A DNA stretch of 64,000 nt from positions 57,371 through 121,370 of the forward strand of contig JANRKH010000018.1 in NCBI GenBank assembly GCA_033763595.1. The letters run 5' to 3'. Both the position numbers and the translations under genes were made by a program. Positions 47,964 through 57,294 of this stretch are shown here, in pieces. Position 1 is the stretch's first letter. Each line of letters begins with the position of its first letter. This stretch comes from JANRKH01 sp033763595. Lineage in GTDB: Bacteria; Pseudomonadota; Alphaproteobacteria; Rickettsiales; Rickettsiaceae. The notes under the pieces were generated by a model. The model made no database searches, was not told the DNA's origin, and saw only the letters and a list, made by a program, of their open reading frames with translations.

Positions 47964-50900
47964 GAATTTATACCCAGATGTTGATTCTTCTCCTAATTTT
48001 GCCAAAATAGAAGAAAAAATTATAGAATTTTGGAATCAAAATGGAGTTTTTGAAGAGTCGATCGCATCTAGAAACATTCAAAACTCAAATATATCTCTTT
48101 CGAAACTATACATTAAAGAGAAGACGTCAGAAAATCACGATATAGACAAAATCGAAAATTCACGCAAGTCTCCTCAAGTTTTTGACCCAGAAGTAAAGAC
48201 GCAAGACTCACTCGAAACTACAAGGCCCAAAACAAGCTCTAATGAATTTATTTTTTACGACGGGCCCCCTTTTGCAAATGGCCTGCCTCATTATGGACAC
48301 CTACTTACGGGTTTTATCAAAGATACAGTGGCAAGATATCAAACAATTAAAGGCAAAAAAGTTGAAAGAAGATTTGGGTGGGATTGCCATGGTTTGCCTG
48401 CCGAGATGGGCGCAGAAAAAGAGTTAGGTATATCTGGCAGATTAAGCATAACTAATTTCGGTATTGAAAAATTCAATAATCATTGCAAATTATCAGTAAT
48501 GAAATTTGCGGACGAATGGGAGAAATATGTAAATAGACAGGCGCGCTGGGTAGACTTTAAAAATTCATACAAAACCATGGATATTAGTTTCATGGAATCA
48601 GTTCTTTGGGCATTTAAGGAACTATACAAAAAAGGCTTAATATATGAATCAATGAGAGTTATGCCATATTCTTGGGCATGCGAAACTCCCCTATCAAATT
48701 TTGAAACAAAATTAGATAATTCTTACAGGGAAAGGGCCGACAAATCAGTTACATGCATATTTAAGATCAAAGGAGTGCCAAAATTTTTGCAAAATTCAGC
48801 TAATCTGCGAAGTGATGCAACTTGTTCAATATTAGCTTGGACAACAACTCCATGGACCCTACCCTCCAATCTTGCTCTTGCTGTAAATCCAAATATAACA
48901 TATATTGCAATACAAGTACCTGCTAAATCTCAAACCACACGCACTTATAATATATATATCATTGCGAAATTTGCGCTTGATCAATTAAAAAAAGACCTAA
49001 AAATTGACGATTCTGAAATTATTGCTGAATTTACAGGAAAGAGTATAGTAGGAACTGAATATGAACCAATTTTTGACTATTTTAAAGATCATAAAAATTC
49101 GTTTCACATTTTAGACGCTGATTTCGTTACAGAAGGAGAAGGAACTGGAATAGTTCATCTTGCTCCAGGTTTTGGCGAGGATGACCAGATTATATGCCAA
49201 AAACATAATATACAACTTGTCTGCCCAGTTGATAACTCCGGTAAATTCACTAAAGAAATTTACGATTTTGAAGGTAGGCAAGTATTTGACACAATCGACG
49301 ATATAATTAGAAAACTCAAAAATCAGGGCAGCTGGATTAAGACAGAACAGTATCTTCATAATTATCCGCATTGCTGGAGAACAGATACTCCTCTCATTTT
49401 CAAAGCAGTTCCATCATGGTATGTAAAAGTCACTGAATTCAAAGACCGCATGGTTGAGTTAAACCAGCAAATCAACTGGATACCATCGCATATCAAAGAT
49501 GGCATGTTTGGTAAATGGTTAGAAAATGCGAGAGACTGGTCAATTAGTAGGAACAGATTCTGGGGAACCCCAATACCTATATGGAAATCAGATGATCCAA
49601 ACTATCCAAGAATAGACGTATATGGTTCAATAGAAGAACTTGAGAAAGATTTTGGAGTAAAGATAAAAGACTTACATAGACCGTTTATAGATAGCCTCAC
49701 GCGTCCTAACCCCAATGATCCATCAGGTAAATCAAGAATGCGTAGAGTAGAAGATGTTTTTGACTGTTGGTTTGAGAGTGGCTCAATGCCTTATGGCCAA
49801 GTGCATTATCCTTTTGAAAATAAAGAATGGTTTGAAAATCACTTTCCTGCAGATTTTATTGTAGAATACTCAGCTCAAGTACGCGGATGGTTTTATACAT
49901 TAATGGTACTATCAACAGCTTTATTTGATAGACCTCCATTCCTAAATTGCATGTGCCATGGGGTTATTCTTGACTCAAGCGGACAAAAACTCTCTAAAAG
50001 ACTAAATAATTTTGCTGATCCATTTGATATTTTTAATAAATATGGCGCTGATAGTATGAGATTCGCGATGCTGTCATCAAATGTCTCTAAGGGTCAAGAG
50101 CTCTTAATAGACAAGGAAGGAATGCTTATATATGAATCGATGCGACTTTACATCAAACCAATATGGAGCGCTTATAATTTCTTCGCTTTATATGGAAACA
50201 TAGATGAAATAAAGGGAGAAATATCATATGAATCTGAAAATATACTAGATCAATATATTCTCAGTAAACTGAAAATATCTATATCCTCAATAGACACGGG
50301 GCTTGCATCATACGATATGCAGGAAGCATATAAATCACTTTCAGATTTTTTTGAGGTATTGAATAATTGGTACATCAGAAGAAGCAGATCAAGATTTTGG
50401 CAATCAGAAAAAAATCAAGATAAAATAAGTGCATATAATACATTATATACATGCCTTGAACATATGATGCGAGCTATCTCGCCAATACTACCTATTATCT
50501 CAGAGGAGATTTATATTGGGATAAACAGAGGGGTTTACGCAAAAACAAATAGCGTACATTTGAGCTTTTTTCCAGATTCTAATCAAATTCCGTTATACCA
50601 AGATCTTGTGCATAAAATGGATGTAATAAGAGATATATGTAGTAGCGCATTATTTTTACGTAATCAAAAAAACTTACGAGTAAGGCAGCCACTCTCAAAT
50701 TTACAAGTAATTCTACCAAATTCTTCTGATCTTTCGAAGTTCAAATCTATTATAATGGATGAGATTAACGTAAAAAATGTCGAATTTAATCAGGATTTAG
50801 AGCAATATGCCGATCTAAAACTCTCAATTAACTTCAAAGAACTCGGGAAAAAACTACCAGACAAAATAAAGGACATTATCTCTGAGTCAAAAAAAGGCAA

Positions 50901-51333
50901 TTGGATAAAAGATGGAGAATATGTAATTATAGCAGGACAAAAGCTGACTTCTGAGGATTGTGAGGTAGTTTTATATCCTAAGGAAACGAATGATAAAAGC
51001 GCAAAAGCAACAAAAGCTCTTTCTTATAGCCATGGCCTTGTAATTATAGACACTCATTTAACAGAAGAGCTGAGACAAGAAGGTTTTGCTAGAGACGTTA
51101 TAAGACTCGTTCAATCGGCAAGAAAAGATGCAGGACTTGAGGTTACGGATAAAATATCGCTTTCCTTAAACGCAAATTCCAACGAAATCACTGATTCTGT
51201 GAGCAAATTTCAATCTCTAATAGAAGAGCAAACATTATCAGAGGTCAAGGCTAGAATAGATAATCCTGTATTTAGCACCAAAAGCGAAATTGAAGGAAAA
51301 ATACTCGAGATTTTCTTAGAAAAATTATGCTAA
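47950..51333 (+). CDS. ileS: Isoleucyl-tRNA synthetase
   Basis: 1127 residues, long (eukaryote-like) type found in Rickettsiales. The HIGH motif is HYGH in GPPFANGLPHYGHLLTGF (about 105-122), the catalytic block GWDCHGLPAEMGAEKELG follows, and the KMSKS motif is KLSKR (about 680). Editing domain and C-terminal anticodon-binding helices are present. An apparent insertion of about 56 residues (42-97), polar and Ser/Lys/Asp-rich, separates the first helix from the HIGH strand. The start overlaps the upstream orphan gene by 14 nt. Confidence 0.96.
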   Translation: MIKNKNLYPDVDSSPNFAKIEEKIIEFWNQNGVFEESIASRNIQNSNISLSKLYIKEKTSENHDIDKIENSRKSPQVFDPEVKTQDSLETTRPKTSSNEFIFYDGPPFANGLPHYGHLLTGFIKDTVARYQTIKGKKVERRFGWDCHGLPAEMGAEKELGISGRLSITNFGIEKFNNHCKLSVMKFADEWEKYVNRQARWVDFKNSYKTMDISFMESVLWAFKELYKKGLIYESMRVMPYSWACETPLSNFETKLDNSYRERADKSVTCIFKIKGVPKFLQNSANLRSDATCSILAWTTTPWTLPSNLALAVNPNITYIAIQVPAKSQTTRTYNIYIIAKFALDQLKKDLKIDDSEIIAEFTGKSIVGTEYEPIFDYFKDHKNSFHILDADFVTEGEGTGIVHLAPGFGEDDQIICQKHNIQLVCPVDNSGKFTKEIYDFEGRQVFDTIDDIIRKLKNQGSWIKTEQYLHNYPHCWRTDTPLIFKAVPSWYVKVTEFKDRMVELNQQINWIPSHIKDGMFGKWLENARDWSISRNRFWGTPIPIWKSDDPNYPRIDVYGSIEELEKDFGVKIKDLHRPFIDSLTRPNPNDPSGKSRMRRVEDVFDCWFESGSMPYGQVHYPFENKEWFENHFPADFIVEYSAQVRGWFYTLMVLSTALFDRPPFLNCMCHGVILDSSGQKLSKRLNNFADPFDIFNKYGADSMRFAMLSSNVSKGQELLIDKEGMLIYESMRLYIKPIWSAYNFFALYGNIDEIKGEISYESENILDQYILSKLKISISSIDTGLASYDMQEAYKSLSDFFEVLNNWYIRRSRSRFWQSEKNQDKISAYNTLYTCLEHMMRAISPILPIISEEIYIGINRGVYAKTNSVHLSFFPDSNQIPLYQDLVHKMDVIRDICSSALFLRNQKNLRVRQPLSNLQVILPNSSDLSKFKSIIMDEINVKNVEFNQDLEQYADLKLSINFKELGKKLPDKIKDIISESKKGNWIKDGEYVIIAGQKLTSEDCEVVLYPKETNDKSAKATKALSYSHGLVIIDTHLTEELRQEGFARDVIRLVQSARKDAGLEVTDKISLSLNANSNEITDSVSKFQSLIEEQTLSEVKARIDNPVFSTKSEIEGKILEIFLEKLC

Positions 51334-51522
51334 TAAAATAGATGTAGCGCCTTGCTCATTTTAACTTCACATTTAACTTCACAAATCTATCGCTTATTTT
51401 TTTGGTACTTTGATAGGGCTTAGTTTGTTTATGTTATGATAGTCCTTATTTTCTTTAAATTTTGGTAATTCAAAGAATTTCCAGAACATTTTATTGCAAG
51501 CAAAATATCTCTTATCTGAATA

Positions 51523-51631
51523 TTATACCAAATCCCATTTTTAAGTACTACTTCGTCGCTCGTCGCTCACCTAGCATGTAGTAGGCTTCACTCCTCGCTC
51601 CTAGTATTATTTAATCTGGGATTTGGTATTA
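51523..51631. mobile_element. MITE-like element, family 1, intact copy
   Basis: 109 bp with ends TTATACCAAATCCCATTTTT and AATCTGGGATTTGGTATTA. The core TCGTCGCTCGTCGCTCACCT...GTAGGCTTCACTCC...CTCCTAGTATTATTTAA is the best match to the copy at 33971-34078. Located between ileS and murA. Confidence 0.8.
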
Positions 51632-51678
51632 GTAGTAGAAGTATCTGCGATTTTGTCTTTTTTGCGTAGAGTTTATTC

Positions 51679-51833
51679 AATAGACCTCTTCGGAAAACTC
51701 GCTCCTGACGGGCAAGTAGCTGGCACAGGCGGAGCGCAAAACCGGAGCATACATGAGGTACGTGAGGATTCTGCTATACTTGCGCGGGCGGCGCAATTGC
51801 CTCTAGGGGTAGAGTCTTTCGAAGAGGTCTATT
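51679..51833. mobile_element. MITE-like element, family 2, intact copy (155 bp)
   Basis: Starts AATAGACCTCTTCGGAAAAC and ends with CTTTCGAAGAGGTCTATT; the 22-bp inverted ends match at 20 positions. GC-rich interior (GCGGAGCGCAAAACCGGAGC, TTGCGCGGGCGGCGCAATTG) unlike the AT-rich surroundings. No transposase gene, so it would need a partner in trans. A family-1 end (AAAAATGGGATTTTGTATTA, 51834-51853) follows directly. Confidence 0.78.
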
Positions 51834-51853
51834 AAAAATGGGATTTTGTATTA
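51834..51853. repeat. Family-1 end abutting the murA stop codon
   Basis: AAAAATGGGATTTTGTATTA is a right end of family 1. It touches the murA stop codon (51854-51856) with no gap. The rest of this copy is missing or separated by the family-2 element at 51679-51833. Confidence 0.65.
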
Positions 51854-53125
51854 TCACGCCTTATCGCCATGCACTCTCTCTATTTCAGCTCCGCAGTTTC
51901 TTAGTTTTTCCACAAGATTCTCGTAACCTCTGTCTAAATGATATACTCTTCGGACTTTAGTTTGTCCATGAGCTCGCAGTCCTCCAATGATAAGAGAACT
52001 AGAGGCTCTTAGGTCAGTTGCCATAACTTCAGCGCCATTTAACTCGTCAACTCCGTTGACTATAGCTTTATGGCCTTCTATGTGAATATTTGCTCCCATT
52101 CTGCATAACTCAGGTACGTGCATATATCTATTTTCATAAATAGTTTCATGAATTATAGATTTTCCTGATGCAATTGTCATAAGAGCAGTATACTGAGCCT
52201 GTAAATCAGTTGCAAATCCTGGAAAAGTTTCTGTTTCTACATTCGATGGAGTAATGATTTTAGCGCCTATTACCTCTATCTTATCTTCTGACAATTTGTT
52301 GAAGACCATACCGGTTTCTTCTAATTTTTGGATAGTATTTTCAACAAGTGCATAGTCTATATTTTCTAGGATCACTTTGCCGCCCGTAATCCCAACCGCG
52401 CACATATATGTTCCCGCTTCTATTCGGTCTGCAATAATTTTGTGCCTACATCCAAAAAGTTCTTTTACTCCCTCAATCGTGAGTATGTCAGTACCTATAC
52501 CTGAAATTTTGGCTCCCATGGCATTTAGGAGTTTTGATAAGTCAACAATCTCAGGCTCTATTGCGCAGTTTTTTAATATTGTCATTCCATCCGCAAGAAC
52601 TGCCGCAAGTATTCCATTAATAGTTGCCCCAACTGTTACTTTAGTAAATTGATACTCCGCCCCTTTTAGTTTTTTTTTGGTTGATGCAACTATATATCCA
52701 TTTTTGACTTTGATCTTTGCTCCTAATGCTTCCATCACAGCTAAATGCTGATCTACAAGCCTCGATCCTAGGGCGCACCCACCAGGAAGAGAGACTTCTG
52801 CGTAGCCAAATCGTGCAAGTAATGGGCCAAGCACCCAAAATGATGCACGCATTTTGCGCACTATGTCATAAGGTGCGATTAGATTTTCAATTGTATCAGA
52901 CCGCACTGTAATTTCTGACTTACCTGTTCTTTTGCATAAGCCCCCGTGATTTGCAATCAGAGCCTTCATAGTATCAATATCTACGAGGTTAGGAACATTT
53001 GATAAAATTACTTCTTCCTTGGTCAAAAGACACGCAGCCATGGCAGGGAGGCTCGCGTTCTTCGCTCCGCTAATTTTAATCGAACCCTTGAGGGTTTTTC
53101 CGCCTTTAACTATTATACTATCCAT
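51854..53125 (-). CDS. murA: UDP-N-acetylglucosamine 1-carboxyvinyltransferase
   Basis: 423 residues, first committed step of peptidoglycan synthesis. Active-site Lys/Asn in ISGAKNASLPAMAACLL, catalytic cysteine in LPGGCALGSRLVDQHL (fosfomycin target position is Cys here), and the late block VFPGFATDLQAQ-like (ETFPGFATDLQAQYTALM). Full length. It lies 7 nt after the RNase J gene on the same strand, so the two are probably cotranscribed. Confidence 0.97.
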   Translation of the reverse strand: MDSIIVKGGKTLKGSIKISGAKNASLPAMAACLLTKEEVILSNVPNLVDIDTMKALIANHGGLCKRTGKSEITVRSDTIENLIAPYDIVRKMRASFWVLGPLLARFGYAEVSLPGGCALGSRLVDQHLAVMEALGAKIKVKNGYIVASTKKKLKGAEYQFTKVTVGATINGILAAVLADGMTILKNCAIEPEIVDLSKLLNAMGAKISGIGTDILTIEGVKELFGCRHKIIADRIEAGTYMCAVGITGGKVILENIDYALVENTIQKLEETGMVFNKLSEDKIEVIGAKIITPSNVETETFPGFATDLQAQYTALMTIASGKSIIHETIYENRYMHVPELCRMGANIHIEGHKAIVNGVDELNGAEVMATDLRASSSLIIGGLRAHGQTKVRRVYHLDRGYENLVEKLRNCGAEIERVHGDKA

Positions 53126-53132
53126 GACGAAT

Positions 53133-54803
53133 TTAATTCAATGTCTCTATATTAATCTGTATGGCGGGTACTTTTCCAATTTCAGCTTTAAGAACGCGCC
53201 TAATAAGCGACTTAATAGCTTGCTCAACTTCATCATTTTTAAATTTAGACACTTTGTTTTTTAATTCTCTCGATATAAGCAAAAGAATTTCTTTAGAGAT
53301 ATGCGCAATTATTTCTTGATCTTGCGAGGCATCTAAACATCCTGGAAAATTAAGAATTGGCCTTGTCGCTAACTGCCCCTTTTTGTCAAAAACTAGGCTC
53401 GCAATCACAATCCCACCATCTCTTATTCTTCTTCTAGTTTTAAATATATTTGAATCTGCTGGTAGCAGGCTAGATCCATCTACAGCGAGATATCCGGTAT
53501 CAATTTTATCTATAATTTCACACGTAGTACTTGAAATAAGGGCAACCGATCCATTTTCTACTTCTATGGCCGTTTTTATTCCGCACTTACGGGCAAATTT
53601 AGCATGTTCATGTATGTGAGCTGCTTCTCCATGAACAGGAATAACAGCTTTCGGGCGAACAAGTTCGTACATCATTTTAAGTTCTTGTAATGCAGGATGT
53701 CCAGAAACATGAACAAAATGATCTCTTTCAGTGATGACCTCAATCCCACGTCTTACAAAACTATTAAACAAACGAAATATCTTTTTTTCATTGCCTGGAA
53801 TAATTTTCGAAGAAAAAATCACAGTATCACCCTCAGCTAGCCTAATGTTATTATGAGAGTTAGTTGCGATTTTGGAAATGGAAGCGAGCGGCTCTCCCTG
53901 GCACCCAGTGCCAATCACTAACACTTCTTCTCTATCAAATCTAGCTACATCCCTTTCATCGTGAATTGTGTGCTTGTCTGTAAGATATCCACTTTCTTGT
54001 GCTGCTGCATACATCCTATGCATGGATCTACCAGAGAGTATTATTTTTCTCTTTGTCACCGTACCGGCATGAATTAAGCTATCAAGCCTTGCAAGATTCG
54101 AGGCAAATGTAGTGCACACTACCATTTTTTTGCAGCCAGCAATAATATCAATCAGGCTTTCTCTTAATTTACCCTCAGAACCCGATGCTTCTTCATTAAA
54201 TACATTAGTAGAATCGCACACAAGAGCGTCAACACCTTCATCACCACATTTTCTCAATGCTTCTAAAGATGAAGTCGGTCCAACAACGGGATCTGGATCA
54301 AATTTCCAGTCCCCTGTATGGAGAACTTTGCCTCCTCCGCACCTAATCATTAGAGCTTGCATTTCAGGCGCAGAGTGAGTAACTCCGATCATTTCAATTG
54401 AAAATGGAGCAAGGTCAAATGTTGAGCCTGGCTTCACCTCTTGTACTACAATATTTTTACCTAGGTTATTTTCTGCAAGTCTCATTTTAAGAAAATTTGC
54501 TGTAAAATTCGTAGCATAAATAGTTGAGGCGAGTTGATTTGCAAAATATTGCACAGCGCCTAGATGGTCCTCGTGCGCATGAGTAAGAACTATTCCAACC
54601 AAATCCTTTTTTCTTGATATGATGAAGTCCATATCAGCAACTACCATATCCACTCCCGGCAGATAATCATCAGCAAAGCCGCTGCCGCAGTCAACCATTA
54701 GCCATTTTCCTTGGTAATGGTAAAGATTTACGTTGATTCCAATTTCGTTAGACCCACCAAGTGGGACAAATAATAGATTTTCTTTATTTTTCTTAAAAAT
54801 CAC
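53133..54803 (-). CDS. rnj: Ribonuclease J
   Basis: About 556 residues, metallo-beta-lactamase/beta-CASP nuclease that processes and degrades RNA. Metal-binding HAHEDHLGAV, the HTGDWKFDP segment, beta-CASP motifs and the C-terminal HVSGHPALQELK and PVHGEAAH are present. I choose the GTG at 54803 because AGGAGA lies 6 nt upstream and the product then begins VIFKKNKENLLFVPLGGSNE, as in the family. The frame stays open to 54866, but those codons come from a repeat element. Confidence 0.95.
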   Translation of the reverse strand: MIFKKNKENLLFVPLGGSNEIGINVNLYHYQGKWLMVDCGSGFADDYLPGVDMVVADMDFIISRKKDLVGIVLTHAHEDHLGAVQYFANQLASTIYATNFTANFLKMRLAENNLGKNIVVQEVKPGSTFDLAPFSIEMIGVTHSAPEMQALMIRCGGGKVLHTGDWKFDPDPVVGPTSSLEALRKCGDEGVDALVCDSTNVFNEEASGSEGKLRESLIDIIAGCKKMVVCTTFASNLARLDSLIHAGTVTKRKIILSGRSMHRMYAAAQESGYLTDKHTIHDERDVARFDREEVLVIGTGCQGEPLASISKIATNSHNNIRLAEGDTVIFSSKIIPGNEKKIFRLFNSFVRRGIEVITERDHFVHVSGHPALQELKMMYELVRPKAVIPVHGEAAHIHEHAKFARKCGIKTAIEVENGSVALISSTTCEIIDKIDTGYLAVDGSSLLPADSNIFKTRRRIRDGGIVIASLVFDKKGQLATRPILNFPGCLDASQDQEIIAHISKEILLLISRELKNKVSKFKNDEVEQAIKSLIRRVLKAEIGKVPAIQINIETLN

Positions 54804-54843
54804 TGTTTCTCCTAATATATCTAATTTTTTTTTGATTACGACG

Positions 54844-54954
54844 TAATACAAAATCCCATTTTTCACAACTTACATCCAGTTCGCCTTATACCGAACATAT
54901 AGTAGGCTTTGGGGCCTGCTCTTAAGTACTATTTAATTCTTAGATTTGGTATAA
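54844..54954. mobile_element. MITE-like element, family 1, upstream of rnj
   Basis: 111 bp; left end TAATACAAAATCCCATTTTT, right end TAGATTTGGTATAAT; core degenerate (AGTTCGCCTTATACCGAACA, GTAGGCTTTGGGGCCTGCTC). Its left edge lies about 29 nt upstream of the rnj ribosome site, so the element is in the leader or promoter region of the rnj-murA unit. Confidence 0.7.
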
Positions 54955-55532
54955 TACTAGGCGTTTATTAAAAATTTGTAACCCTGTGATTTCGCATTTC
55001 CTGAAGATGTTCACACAAATTTTGCAAGTACATAAAACGCGCTTGGAAAAAGATCCTATCAATGTCATACTAATAACACATTTGTAATCTCAAAGTTTTT
55101 TCACCTACTTTTTTACCTACAAGTTTATATCTTGCCTCAGTCAATTCTCTCCACCTAATATATCTTTTTAAGTATATTTATAAATAATATGACCAAAACG
55201 TTGAGATTAATTTCAATGGATGGCCACGCAAGATCTCAAGCCCATGATAAGTCAACATTATATGATCAAGATTATAAGATCAAGATTACAAGATCTCAAC
55301 GCAACTCTTGCAGTATGGATAGTATATTCATTCAAAGCCTAAAGTAGGCGAATGCAATATACGCTATATTTTCAAGATAATCCAGAAAAATTATCCATTA
55401 CGTAACAATCATAGTATTTAATGAGGTCTATAAACAAATGTATATAGATATATTACTTCATGAAAAGCTACATTTATTGACTAAAAGTTTTTTTATTGTT
55501 AGTTCTATTATCAGAAGGAGACAGGATAGGAT
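54955..55532. other. Gene-poor spacer
   Basis: 578 nt with no supported gene. It contains short direct repeats around 55256-55296 (GATCAAGATTA twice, AAGATCTCAA twice) and a good ribosome site (AAGGAG) at its end before the U-box gene. Otherwise AT-rich, probably the promoter region of the divergent rnj and U-box genes. Confidence 0.6.
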
Positions 55533-56324
55533 ATGACAAAACAGCCTAAAAGAAAAAATGTATATTCAGCGAGCGCTGTGCATAAAGCTAAAGCCAATCA
55601 GTTGAAGGGCGAAAAACTAGATAATGAACATAAATCGGTCAATAGACTTATAAAGAAAATCAAACTTTATGATTATGCTGACATAGAATTTATCGATAAA
55701 CTAGTTAACAATTTCTATAAGTATCATAAATTTGTTACGTGCGAATCTAGAGACAAAATTATAAACGCGATACTAAAAAAATTTTCCAGAGATCATATAA
55801 ATCATCAGGACGAAACAGGAGCAACTTTCCTGATGCATTTGCTTGCTCATAAACAAAAGCATTTGGTTAAAATCTTCCTTGAAGCCGGCGCGAACTTCAA
55901 GATTAAAGATTACGCTGGAAATAACACTTTTGACTATATATCAAGTAACAAAATCAGAAAAATATTCGATAATTTCTTTGTTAAAGATAGGGTTATGAGC
56001 GCATCTATCGACGAATTATCATGTCCTATAGTTCTTGATCTAACAAAAGAGCCAGTATTTTTCAGGCCCAAAGGATCAACTGCCATGATTACTTATGATA
56101 AACAATCAATCAAACATTACTTAAGCAAAAAAAAGGAAGATCCGATCACAAGAGAGTATCTGTCAAACAAATTACTTATATGTTCTAAAAATCTTACGGA
56201 TATATACATAGATCGCGCCAAGAATTTAGGAGTAAAACTCAATGATACTAACGAATTTGAAAATAATAGTTTAGATTTAAATGGATCCTCAGATGCACCT
56301 CAGGATTTTTGGGGGGAATTTTAG
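55533..56324 (+). CDS. Ankyrin plus U-box-like protein, candidate E3 ubiquitin ligase effector
   Basis: 263 residues. Residues 1-88 are basic and polar. About 90-140 is an ankyrin repeat pair (TGATFLMHLLAHKQKHLVKI, FLEAGANFKIKDYAGNNTFD). Residues about 158-232 match the U-box pattern: SCPIVLDLTKEPVFF (CPI...EPV), TYDKQSIKHYL, DPITREYLSN, then LLICSKNLTDIYIDRAKN in place of the usual LIPN..L...I. The U-box is a zinc-free RING-like fold that binds E2 enzymes. Bacteria lack ubiquitin, so a host target is expected. Single gene; no signal peptide. Confidence 0.72.
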   Translation: MTKQPKRKNVYSASAVHKAKANQLKGEKLDNEHKSVNRLIKKIKLYDYADIEFIDKLVNNFYKYHKFVTCESRDKIINAILKKFSRDHINHQDETGATFLMHLLAHKQKHLVKIFLEAGANFKIKDYAGNNTFDYISSNKIRKIFDNFFVKDRVMSASIDELSCPIVLDLTKEPVFFRPKGSTAMITYDKQSIKHYLSKKKEDPITREYLSNKLLICSKNLTDIYIDRAKNLGVKLNDTNEFENNSLDLNGSSDAPQDFWGEF

Positions 56325-56543
56325 TATTTAAAATGAGATTTGACACAAAAGAAGATTGTACTTATTGTGATATTTTGTTAAGCTCTGAGTCTTACTAGGT
56401 GCATCTGCCACAGGTGCATCTGCCACATTTGGCCAAATATATTCCTTGTAATCCAAGATTTGCTTTTGGTTTTATGTTCAAAAAGCAGTTCCTATATAAG
56501 CAGTGTAACAACAATCTCAGCACAGATAAATCGGTAGAAAAAT

Positions 56544-57257
56544 ATGCAAGTCAGGATTATTTTATCCTTCTTTTTAATGTGTATAGTTTTAGCGTCATTA
56601 TTCTACTATTTGTCTGGTCAGCAAAAGTTCATACCATTAATTTCACCGCACAAAAAACCTTTCAAGCAAATAATTTCTTCAAATAGCAATAAACAACCAC
56701 AAGATCGTGAGAAAATGATTTATGAAGGTTTTTCTGGAAAACTTCACGATAAGGATAGTATAAATATTCTCCCTGAACCTGAAGACCCTATTGCAATCCA
56801 GACTCATGATCAAAAAAATATATTTAATATTGATGAAACAACTAATGAGTCTGCTCTAGAGCAGAATATGCCAGATGTTTGGAGTGGGTTAAAGGACATA
56901 ACCGATAAAGATTCAAGTGCAATTGGATCGATTATTGTGAGGGAACAAAATGACCATAACATAAATGAGAACTTAGAGCAGACGCCAAAAAAAACTGTTT
57001 TGAAGGAATATTATGCACATCTTGGAATATACTGGGATGAGCTAGACGCAAAAAATGAGTGGACAAAAATAAAAAATATAAACAAACATATTCTGGACTC
57101 ACATAGCTATATAATAAATAAATTCAAAAATAAGACCTCTAATGCTGTGTTTAATTACGAGCTTCTTGTTGGTCCATTTTCTGAGTTTAAGTCAGCGAAA
57201 TTATTATGCAGAAAATTGAATTTAAAAATGCAAAAATGTATAGTTATAAAAAAGTAA
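56544..57257 (+). CDS. SPOR-domain membrane protein
   Basis: 237 residues: cytoplasmic start, one membrane helix at 3-24 (VRIILSFFLMCIVLASLFYY), a long polar linker, and a C-terminal domain of about 75 residues with SPOR features (YYAHLGIYWDELDAKNEWTK ... YELLVGPFSEFKSAKLLCRK ... CIVIKK). SPOR domains bind denuded septal peptidoglycan, suggesting a cell-division role. The domain is divergent at its first strand. Monocistronic. Confidence 0.75.
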   Translation: MQVRIILSFFLMCIVLASLFYYLSGQQKFIPLISPHKKPFKQIISSNSNKQPQDREKMIYEGFSGKLHDKDSINILPEPEDPIAIQTHDQKNIFNIDETTNESALEQNMPDVWSGLKDITDKDSSAIGSIIVREQNDHNINENLEQTPKKTVLKEYYAHLGIYWDELDAKNEWTKIKNINKHILDSHSYIINKFKNKTSNAVFNYELLVGPFSEFKSAKLLCRKLNLKMQKCIVIKK

Positions 57258-57294
57258 TACCATTTTATTGTTGACTCTTAACACGGTATCATTT

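Noticed and set aside
55189..55347. 52-codon open frame in the spacer before the U-box gene
   Set aside because: No ribosome site, and part of it is the short repeat GATCAAGATTA; no family resemblance.
56399..56686. 95-codon frame overlapping the SPOR gene start
   Set aside because: Overlaps a better supported gene in another frame; its beginning is a 15-bp duplication (GGTGCATCTGCCACA).
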